Source: Gamarada debralockiae (Eukaryota > Ascomycota > Leotiomycetes > Helotiales > Hyphodiscaceae). From it: DNA of 64,000 nt. This document shows positions 56,501 through 64,000 of the stretch, one piece after another. Below the pieces are notes generated by a model, which had not been told where the DNA came from, ran no database searches, and worked only from the letters and a program-made list of their open reading frames with translations. The stretch spans positions 26,390 through 90,389 of the forward strand of contig NXFV01001382.1 of NCBI GenBank assembly GCA_002803225.1, given 5' to 3'. Numbering within the stretch: the first letter of the stretch is position 1; the number at the start of each line of letters is the position of its first letter. A program made the translations under genes and the position numbers.

Positions 56501-58873
56501 ATGGAAACATCCGTTTGAACGTTCAGCGGTACTCCCTCGTTGCTTTCAGAAGCTAGAGCGTTCAGAGGGTTGTCAAGGTCGTGGTCGGCCACCCACGCCC
56601 ACACGTTTTCAAAGTAACCCGAAGCCTGGGTGGTGACGTGCATCAGCATCGAGGCCGCCATACAGGCACTGTTGAGGGAGGTTGCGCCAGCTGGACAGTT
56701 ACCGAGCTGGAGAGAAGTATTGGCAGCTCCGCCAACGCGGAAATGGCTATCCCACATGGCCGCTGGCGTTTATGAGTGAGTAGAGCGATCGATTCCAAGG
56801 CAAATCAGAACAAGAAGAGCAAAATCGCCAACTTAGAAGACTAAGGGAAGAAAAGGGACATGAAGGGAGTATAAGAATTCGGATTACTTACTACTCCCCT
56901 GAGTGCTCTCGTGAACATTCCATTCCACCAAAATGGCTCCGGCTGTCGGGCCCTTCACAGTAAAAAGCATGTCGGAAATCTCAATAACACCCGAGTCACC
57001 TGGCTGGCCAACCTGGACCATAACTAAAGGCTTTGCCTGGTTTTGAAAATTAGAGCCACTGGCCATTATTTGGCTCCATCCAGAGCCAACAATAATGCTC
57101 CCCACGGGAACCTTGACTGTGTTCTGCACCTGGTATATACCGGCCGGGAAGAAGATTACGGACCCGACGTTGCCAGAGAGTAGGGTGTTTATGGGACCTG
57201 ATTGGTCGCCTGTACCAGTGTTGCTCACGCCATGAGCCGTGGCGACGACAATGCTGCCCGCCGCGACCGTTTCATATTGCGGCTTGGACCGCGTGAAGTA
57301 AGCGCCACTGCTATCTAATAGCGACTGGGACTTGACTGCCGCCGGGTTAACGAAGCCTGTCAGCTTTCCGCTAGCACCGGAGGGCAGGTACTGGTAGCCC
57401 TGGGCCCATGAGTTAAAGTACAAGGCACCATTAGAGCCATCAAGGACAGTCGCGCCGCCGTTGATAAGCACCACGGAGGCCGAGTTTTCAATGAGTAAGT
57501 TGTCGAGCACGATATTGGGCTGCTCGCTACCGAGCGTGTCCACCGTAATTGCATACGGCACACCATTGAAATGGGAGTCGAGTACGGTGATAGAGCCCGT
57601 GCCCTGGGAAGTAATACCCGAGTATGACGTGCAGTCGATGGCGATATAGCATGAGAGCACGTAAATATTCTTCCACGTGAACCCCCAGTTCCATTGGCTA
57701 AAAATAGCCGTCAAGCATGAAGTGAACTGCAGGTTGTTGGCCGTAAACTGCTGGCTGCCAGCAACGAAGCCGATATTGCTAGAGAAGAGTTGAGAACGAT
57801 TCTTTATTCAAAATAGCTAGGAAGGGCAAACTTACCCTCCCGTGAATGTCAGGTCCGACACAAACCCACCGCTACCGTTTTCCATAGCGATGCCCACGCC
57901 CGTTGCCCGCTGGGTGGCGGTGGAAACAGACATAATAAAGTCGCAACTGGTGATGCTTGTGGCTTGTCCGACTTGCCAATGGATTCCCGTAGGGACGTAA
58001 GGCTGACCATTGTCGGAATTCGTCCAGTTCTGGCCCGTCATATCAAACCTGAAGTTACGGATTTGACGGTAGAAATTGCTCTGGTTAATGTACCACTCGG
58101 CACTGTTTCCGCCGGGGATATAAAAGTCGGAGTCGAATAGGGCGATACCAGTAAAGTTGAAAGTGCTTTTGATAGTGGGCTTATTCGTTGGGTTACCAAC
58201 GAACTGCGTATAGTAATACTGTATAATAGGCGTAGAAATCAAGTAAGTGCCATTTGGGAAGTATACAACTGCGCCGAGCGTGGTCGTAGAGCCACAATTG
58301 GCCCCACAGCGCAAAGTACCCAAGTTGCTAGAACTAAAGGAAGCGGCTGCACGGTTGATAGCTGCTGTATCGTCTGTAACACCATCGCCCTTGGCGCCAA
58401 AGTCTTTAACGTTACGATAGAACTGGTATCCACTCGGGGCAAGGGGCATCTGTATTCCTGATGATTAATTGTACAGATCGATACTAATTGGGAAAGATCA
58501 ATCAAGATACTGACCTCTCCCACGCTTCCAAGACTAGACAGCCAGAAATCATCGCTGTTCGCACGTGCCTGGATGCCACCATGTATGGCATCTAGCGTGC
58601 TCGCGTTAAGGGGCCCGAGAATTGGACCAGTCATGGAGCCCTTATCAGGTGCTGAGCCCCAGTAGTTGTTGACATTATCTTTCATATAAGCCGGAGGCGG
58701 CTACAGCAAAAGTTAGAACTCAAGTATGAAGATATTCGGTCGACTGTACTCACATGAGGTGTTCCCAGTGGTAGCGGCGGTGCTGACCCTATGGCTGTGC
58801 GTGTGATAGTGAAATCTGCTCCCACAACGGCGAGACCGGTGAGTGGCAGTAGCAGTCTCAGCAGTATCGACAT
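53558..58873 (-). CDS. Secreted GH55 exo-beta-1,3-glucanase-like protein with cysteine-repeat and novel C-terminal region
   Basis: Seven exons on the minus strand: 58873-58754, 58700-58515, 58449-57836, 57778-56892, 56762-55231, 55154-54860 and 54801-53558. All phases close, giving 1625 residues. A signal peptide (MSILLRLLLPLTGLAVVGA) is followed by NYWGSAPDKGS. Two right-handed beta-helix halves come next: FYRNVKDFGAKGDGVTDDTA near residue 110, and GPINTLLSGNVGSVIFFPAG near 500. The typical AMWDSHFRVGG block starts exon 5. Residues ~1080-1113 are Cys-rich (GGCGSTCTTHC, CPSGC). Exon 6 is eight near-exact 11-residue repeats GGDCxGPxCxx, then DDDDNDNDS. Exon 7 is a Ser/Thr-rich linker and a Cys-rich end domain. 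GH55 enzymes split beta-1,3-glucan; the C-terminal half is unlike the usual ~750-residue enzyme. Confidence 0.85.
54860..55154 (-). repeat. Eight 11-residue GGDCxGPxC repeats in exon 6 of the GH55 gene
   Basis: The exon consists almost only of the repeat. Copies 1-4 are GGDCAGPTCTA, GGDCDGPQCTR, GGDCTGPKCDH and GGDCEGPLCHR. Copies 5-6 are more diverged (GGSCWGLFCHH, GGECTGPLCHH). Copy 7 is shifted (GGGCGPLGCPP) and copy 8 is GDCVGPQCTTP. Codons vary between copies, so the repeat is maintained at the protein level. His next to the second Cys in several copies could allow metal binding; this is speculation. Confidence 0.85.
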
Positions 58874-59386
58874 GGCTTTGTTGTTCCGTCGACAGTCTGC
58901 TTTTTTCTTCCTCGACCGATATGCCCGCTGCTGGTAGAGAGTGGGAAAGAAAGACACGGTTGAGCGATGGGAATTGAGATGAGAGCGAGCTATAGCAATG
59001 TCCACCGCCTCGGCCTCGGTAAGTGCGGATAGAATCCATGTTGTTCAACATTTGAGGTAATCTTGTTCCTGGACATCGTGAGGATCAGTAAACTTTGGAA
59101 GCCTCGTGATGAGTCGTGCCATCGTGGTGCATACTGCTAGGTTACGGTCGTATAGCGTAAGGAATGCTGGCCATCCGCTGTAGCCCTTTGCAGAAAATCT
59201 CGGTCTAGTCCACGGGACGCCGCATCATTCAGCTGTACGGCGCAGCCAGATCCCCTCTTCGCGCGAAGCTTATCTTATGATTTAATTTCTTATTGGAGAG
59301 AGTTCGCGGACGTATTGCCGGAATTTTCTCTGCTTATCCCTGTGCCAAAGTCTTCGAGCCTTCGTCCCACGAGGTTCCCTCCTCAG
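58874..59386. promoter_or_regulatory. Upstream region of the GH55 gene
   Basis: No coding sequence is seen. It should contain the promoter; no specific sites assigned. Confidence 0.35.
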
Positions 59387-59724
59387 CTAATCGTTCGGCT
59401 AGCACTTTCTCACCCAAACTTTTACTGTAGTTGGGTGAGGGATTTCAATATGCCGATCGCCAACAATACACCAACAAAAAAAAAAAGAGAGATATATATA
59501 TATATCTTTTTTTAGTATAGCATAACCACTTTATCAAATTTTGTAAAATATATATATATAATATAAAATTATAGATTACACTATAATCAAAAATTGTAGG
59601 TTGTGCAATTAAAAAATATTTTTATTTTTATTTTAGATGGAGGTATTTTACAAATCGGCGTATTGAAATCCCTCACCCAACTATAGTAGAACTTAAGTAA
59701 GATACGTGCTAGCAGAACAATTAG
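59387..59724. mobile_element. MITE with ~70-bp terminal inverted repeats
   Basis: Left arm 59387-59457 contains CTAATCGTTCGGCTAGCAC and, further in, TAGTTGGGTGAGGGATTTCA. The right arm 59652-59724 is its inverse (outer end CAATTAG; GTGCTAGCAG; TGAAATCCCTCACCCAACTA). The inner 30 bp match almost perfectly; the outer 40 bp at roughly 70%. The core is AT-rich, with TA microsatellites, and non-coding. No clear target duplication could be read. It lies between the GH55 promoter and the next gene. Confidence 0.8.
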
Positions 59725-60085
59725 TTATATTGCATGCAGCTCTCAATGTCACCTTTTAACCCCCTAGCTTAAATTACGGCACAAATTCTCGATGTCCAAC
59801 AATATACCTGTGCCCCTTTAAAGCTCAATCATCTGATAACTCGGGAATATACCTGATCGGAAAGGTTATGGATATACCAGGGATACGAAGTTGCTCCGCA
59901 TGCGGATGCAAAGTGATGAAAGATTCATCTGGCTACTCCCGAATTGTTCTCACATACATAACCCATGTTGTTCGGCGACTAGTCTCACTTCAGACTCAAG
60001 ACCATCTTTTGCTCGTCATTTTCTCATTTCTCGGTGACGATATCGCCATCTTCCAACCTTACAGGCTTTCGTTCCACCGTTATCA
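59725..60085. promoter_or_regulatory. Promoter region of the HEXXH protein gene
   Basis: No coding sequence seen between the MITE and the ATG at 60086. Confidence 0.35.
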
Positions 60086-61355
60086 ATGAAGTCTCTTCTC
60101 TGCGCTTCTACTCTCCTCGGCCTGGCAGCCCACAGCCTTGCCCAAAATGCGAGGGCTGTTGGCACCCTTTTCCAGGTCGACTTTACTACAAATAACGTAG
60201 GGGGATGCCAGTATATTGGCCAGGCGAATATGCAAAACATTCTCCAAGATGCCCTTGGCCTCTTAGTTGTGGGCAATCAACTAGTAACAGACTACGGCAA
60301 CAACGTACCGGAAGCCAGACGTCTCCTCGACTCCTTCTTCCAGACTCCACCAAACGGGGGACTGAATGCCCAGCAGCAAAATGCGATATCAAGTGAGTCT
60401 TTTGATTTCCCAAGAAGTACCTATGTAGCATTCGGCTGATACAAACTGCACATCACAGCAGCGTACACTAGGGTTTCAAACTGGGTTCAAAACGGTGGTC
60501 CTGTTAACAACGGCGCAAGCACCTTGACACCAAATCTATATTGTTATGACAATTGGCTTCTAAAGAAAACTATGAAGAGCACAGCGCTTGACAATTCTGG
60601 GGAAGAGTACCCCAACGTATACACTGGCGAGCCGATATTGATCGGCCAGGTTCAGACCTATATACAGACTCAAGCGCAAGCGAGCGCCGGACTAACTGGC
60701 AATAAAAAGGCAGTCCCGGTACGTTATGCGACTACTTCTTTTTCGAAGACTGGCTTGTAACTATGATACAAGCTACTAACGATCCTTTTGGGCCCATTAG
60801 TACTGGAGCCCCACACATAACGAGTACATTTTCGATGAGAACTACCCAGGCGGTGTCAGGAACGGATATTGCAGCGTAGATGGTAACTCGGCAGCAACGC
60901 AACACGTAACGAGCCCAAGCTCTATCACGCTGTGTCCCATGTCCTTCGGTACGACCGGAGTTGACTGGACAGCTGTTAACCTGGCGACTGCAAATTATGT
61001 ACCGCGCCGATCGGTGGCGGCAAATCCTGTCCCCAGGGCCAATCTCCCCAGGACTAACAACAATAACTTCCAGAGGCTGTCAGCCCTTCTGCCCACCGCT
61101 GTTAACTTGCTTCATGAGACGTTTCATCTCGTACTCGGCAACGCCGCTACTTACTCGGCAGTAGGGGAGGTTTATGAGCTCTTCACCCCCGGCGCGAATA
61201 ATGCTCAGGTCGTCGGGCTCAATTACATGTATGCCGTGGAGAACCCCGAGTCGTATGCTTTGGCGGCGATAGCATATGACTATACAACTAACATAGCCCC
61301 GAATGCCGCCGGTAACAGGATCGAATTCTATACTGGCTATACCACGCAGGGTTAG
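60086..61355 (+). CDS. Secreted HEXXH metallopeptidase-like protein (aspzincin/M35-like)
   Basis: Exons 60086-60392, 60459-60718 and 60801-61355 close in frame and give 373 residues. A signal peptide (MKSLLCASTLLGLAAHSLAQ) is followed by a mature secreted protein. The zinc-binding HETFH sits at residues 294-298 in LLHETFHLVLG. A second conserved-looking block ENPESYALAAIAYDY follows, as in lysine-specific or deuterolysin-type (M35) proteins, where NAxxYA is common. The third ligand typical of M35 (GTxxxDxxYG) is not evident; GEVYELF may replace it. So the family is probable, not certain, and activity is unproven. It is convergent with the ankyrin gene, 144 bp apart. Confidence 0.8.
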
Positions 61356-61499
61356 GACCGTTGTGCAGAATGGAAAGAAGGAGTCAAGTCCATCGAGTTG
61401 TCACTTGTATAGCGAATCATATAGCTCGTGAGGATTGAGGGAACAGTGCTTTCATGTACGGATACGAAAAGAAGAGGGCCTTGGCCACCTTGAGACTTC

Positions 61500-62279
61500 T
61501 TACTTCTCCTCGCTGTTGTCGTCTTCGTGATACCGGTGATTCTCCAACGCTGCCAGCCTTGCCTCTCGCATATACTCTTCGTCCTCTCTCATGCCATCAC
61601 GATCCAGCCTTGCGACTAGTCTATCCAACCAGACCGCCAGATCCTCATGCCCCGCCGCACGCGCCTCTCCGGCTGCGTCACGTCCCGCCCGATTCTTGGT
61701 GCAGACGAAGTCAAGCGCAGGGCGGTTGTCATACGGATAGTCGTCCCTCATGGCTTCCCAGTCCCAGTATTCCGCGGGGGGATCTGTTTCTGCGGATTCC
61801 GGATCGTCGTCGTCGCTGTCGACATTGAAACAGTCCTGTCGGTGGAACAGTCGATAAACGCCTTTCACGCCCCTCCGATTTCCCGCGCGTGCCGCGGCGT
61901 GTAAGGCCGTATCGCCAGTCCGATTCTGGTGCGTCACTAACAGCCAGAACTCCCGCTCCCGCTCGGGCTGCTGAGACAGGTTCCGGCCAAACCAGGTCGG
62001 GATGGCGTGGAGAACGTTGAGGTTCCCCGCCGCTGCGGCACGATGCACGACCGAGTCTCCGGTGGCGGGGTCGATGGCCACCAGAAGCAGACTACTAGCG
62101 CCCATGCGACTCGTCAGCTGGGCTTTGTCTGCCGTTTCTGCCATAGCCAACAACTTTTGGGTGGCCACCTCGAAAGAATCCATCCCAGGGACGTCATGCT
62201 GGAAGTCGAAATCCGTCAGAGGCAGAGGCAACGTCGGCTTGCGCTGCACAGGAGGTAGTGGTGGGGGTGGACGGTACAT
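61500..62279 (-). CDS. Ankyrin-repeat protein
   Basis: A single exon of 259 codons from ATG 62279 to the stop at 61500. A Pro-rich start (MYRPPPPLPPVQRKP) leads into three ankyrin units: TGDSVVHRAAAAGNLNVLHA near residue 78, TGDTALHAAARAGNRRGVKG near 125, and NRAGRDAAGEARAAGHEDLA near 205. An acidic loop (DSDDDDPESAETD) interrupts units 2 and 3. The C-terminus is charged. No other domain is seen, so a protein-binding role is all that can be inferred. The open frame continues further upstream without an ATG, so an upstream exon is possible. Confidence 0.7.
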   Translation of the reverse strand: MYRPPPPLPPVQRKPTLPLPLTDFDFQHDVPGMDSFEVATQKLLAMAETADKAQLTSRMGASSLLLVAIDPATGDSVVHRAAAAGNLNVLHAIPTWFGRNLSQQPEREREFWLLVTHQNRTGDTALHAAARAGNRRGVKGVYRLFHRQDCFNVDSDDDDPESAETDPPAEYWDWEAMRDDYPYDNRPALDFVCTKNRAGRDAAGEARAAGHEDLAVWLDRLVARLDRDGMREDEEYMREARLAALENHRYHEDDNSEEK

Positions 62280-62389
62280 AATGGAATGGTCAGCTGCTCG
62301 TTGTGGTTGCAGTATGGGTCGACACTTGAGACTAATGCCTCCTGGTAAATTGGGCAAAGGTGGGCCCGGTGCTGTGTGCACACGAGGTT

Positions 62390-62685
62390 AGATTGGTTGT
62401 TCTTAGAAGAGGAGAGGAAGGTAAGCTTCAACTGCACATCAAATTTCTTTTCGGATGTGACTCCGAATTTTACGCTGCGCAGTAGGTTGTGTTGGTTGTT
62501 GGTTGTTGGAAGAGGAAGAGGAAGGTAAGCTTTAACTTTTCACAGAATTCTCTTCGGATGTGACTCCGAAATTTACGCTGCGCACAAGGTTGTGTTGGTT
62601 GTTGGTTGTTGGTTGTTGGAAGAGGAAGAAGAAGGTAAGCTTTAACTTTTCAATATTACTCGAATCTTACGCGGCGCTGCGGATT
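62390..62685. repeat. Three-copy tandem repeat of about 100 bp
   Basis: Each copy has a TTGGTTGTTGG tract, GAAGAGGA, AGGTAAGCTT, CAACT or TAACTTTTC, then CTTCGGATGTGACTCCGAA and TTTACGCTGCGCA. Copies 1 and 2 keep the whole block; copy 3 diverges at the 3' end (ACTCGAATCTTACGCGGCGC). The TTCGGATGTGACTCCGAA core is a small inverted repeat. AAGGTAAGC in every copy looks like a splice donor on the plus strand. The array begins about 110 bp upstream of the ankyrin gene ATG. Confidence 0.85.
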
Positions 62686-63374
62686 TTATTGGCTCCATTT
62701 AGCCGGGAAAGCCCTACTTATAGGTCGTACCACAAATTTCTCTTGGGCATCTCACTTGACAGAGTATGCTTTCTCATCCGCCTCTTCCAGATTTCCGAAC
62801 TACCGAAACAAAAAGCTTGTACATCTGTGCCCCTTTGCGCATTGCAGCGGGAATGCTTGACTATTGAGTTTCATATTACACAGCATATCAGTCATTATAC
62901 CACAAGGGGCGGAATTCAGCGAAGAAGTCCCTAGGGTTCAACGCGTGCTGGCTTCGTAACGCGGAGAGGTACTTCATAGTCTAAGCTAAATTCAAAACAT
63001 CTGGCTCAATATTTAGAAATGCGGAAACGGCTTTATTGAAGCTCCTCCGGCATGCCAGGTCGAAACTGTGTGAATGAGTTTCCCGAGGTGCGGAGAGTAA
63101 TGCAGTAAATAATTATATTGCAAAACCTTATTGCTAAATTTTCCACCCTCTTTCCTTACTTGTTCTCGCCGTCACTTGTATTTCTTCATTCGCCATAACC
63201 TTTAGTAATTTTCGTGGCAAGGGTTAGTGTAAATTGTCGCTTTGAGCCTAAGCGAATGAAAATACTCTCGATTACCTCTTTCAAGCCATTATCCAAACTC
63301 AGTGACATAATGCTACAAGCAGCAAATAAATAGAAAGCAAAGTAAAGGCGAGTGCTGTTGTAGGAAAGGCGAAC
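62686..63374. other. Spacer without recognised genes
   Basis: No domain-bearing frames are seen. Confidence 0.3.
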
Positions 63375-63632
63375 ATGCAGTGGGAGCCTAAGAGTTCAGT
63401 ATTTACTATTTATCTTCTAGTCGCCCAGTTGACCAGTGCTATCTGTGCCGTCTTGGATGGATCAGTGACCGAAGTAATCAAAGGATTCTACAAGGCACAG
63501 AAAGTATATCTGACTAAGCTGTGCTTTTATGGCCCTAGGGCTGGTCGCTGGGTTACTATGCATGAGAATACTCCACTTCATGATCTTCTACCTACATCCC
63601 GTCTTCTCTACTTATTACACGTCGGACTTTAA
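63375..63632 (+). pseudogene. Fragment resembling the IML2/TTC39 outer-membrane family
   Basis: The frame from ATG 63375 reads MQWEPKSSVFTIYLLVAQLT, then SAICAVLDGSVTEVIKGFYK and AQKVYLTK. It is followed by a stretch with no similarity to the start. The block up to FYKAQKVYLT resembles part of the conserved N-terminal region of fungal IML2-like (TTC39) proteins, where a Glu-Ser-Ile-Lys-Gly-Phe-Tyr-Lys-like motif occurs. The rest of that >600-residue family is not present. Probably a duplicated or decayed fragment; the family call is from memory and tentative. Confidence 0.35.
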
Positions 63633-63952
63633 GTATTATCTTATGTACAGCTAATTTAATACTTATATAACCTATCCACTCCCCATTAAATTTATACGGT
63701 AATGCTAATCCTGTCCCATTCTTTGACGTTTTGCTGATACTGCCTCCATGAATACACCTAGTTACCGCATATCGAGAATCTGCCCACGGAAATCAATAGT
63801 TTATAATGCATGGTCCTTTGAGAAGCCAAGGGGGACACAAACCACGGAACTGCGGCATAGAGTCGTATTTGCAAATTTAGAACTAGCAGACCGGAAGTTG
63901 CACATGATAGTAGCTGCAAGCCAACAAAGTGCGTCACATATGCGAGTTATTG
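63633..63952. other. Spacer before the terminal poly-A
   Basis: No recognised feature. Confidence 0.3.

Positions 63953-64000
<48 letters not shown>
63953..64000. repeat. Terminal run of 48 A
   Basis: The window ends in an uninterrupted run of A from 63953. It may be a long homopolymer that stopped assembly, a padded contig end, or the poly-A tail of a retroposed sequence. Confidence 0.9.

Noticed and set aside
59480..59600. AT/TA microsatellite as a replication origin or centromere signal
   Set aside because: It is just the AT-rich core of the 59387-59724 MITE; nothing else supports such a role.
1..64000. tRNA or rRNA genes, CRISPR arrays, secondary-metabolite backbone genes (PKS/NRPS), viral genes
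   Set aside because: Looked for on both strands; no cloverleaf with GTTCRANNC arms, no rRNA blocks, no spacer arrays and no large synthase domains were seen.

Overview
The window is nuclear DNA of a filamentous ascomycete (Pezizomycotina). The evidence is short GT-AG introns of about 45-90 nt, fungal-type gene structures, fungus-only families (DUF6536 membrane proteins, MYND/MSS51-C proteins, GH55 glucanases), and TA-flanked DNA-transposon remnants. The class cannot be fixed from sequence alone; Leotiomycetes is a guess. All gene models were spliced by eye and checked for reading-frame closure.

Layout. At 1-11 kb lie the 3' end of an ESF1-like ribosome-biogenesis gene, a five-exon SNF2 helicase with an embedded RING finger, a MITE, and a VCX1-type Ca2+/H+ antiporter. 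At 11-15 kb there is no supported gene. At 15-24 kb is a compact carbohydrate-related block: a GDSL esterase (IAH1-like), a GH1 beta-glucosidase, a GH95 alpha-L-fucosidase and a sugar transporter of the MFS. At 26-38 kb are a broken MYND/MSS51-C gene, a DUF6536 multispanning membrane protein, a DUF4139 protein and an HST3/HST4-type sirtuin. At 38-53 kb the DNA is poor in intact genes. It holds an unrecognised gene with an in-frame stop, fragments of an NmrA-like oxidoreductase, a Zn2Cys6 factor and a CE1-like esterase, an isochorismatase-family gene with one frameshift, an intact TNA1/DAL5-type permease, AIF-like and M20-peptidase pseudogenes, tandem repeats and DNA-transposon remnants. At 53-62 kb are a 1625-residue GH55 protein with an 11-residue cysteine repeat, a MITE with long terminal inverted repeats, a secreted HEXXH protein and an ankyrin protein. 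The end (62.4-64 kb) has a three-copy tandem repeat, an IML2-like fragment and a terminal run of 48 A.

How genes may work together. GH1, GH95 and the sugar transporter could form a small locus for oligosaccharide use: GH95 trims fucose, GH1 releases glucose, and the transporter shares a 767-bp divergent promoter with GH95. The TNA1-like permease beside the isochorismatase-type hydrolase looks like a second small metabolite-uptake module, now partly decayed.

Most unusual signal. A short inverted-repeat motif (arms AATCGYTCA and TGARCGATT) occurs in all four introns of the helicase, all four introns of the GH95 gene and both readable introns of the AIF-like pseudogene. It also occurs in several intergenic spots, but not in the introns of the other genes examined. 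It is sometimes present in two or three copies per intron. This fits an introner-like or hairpin element family that inserts into or enlarges introns.
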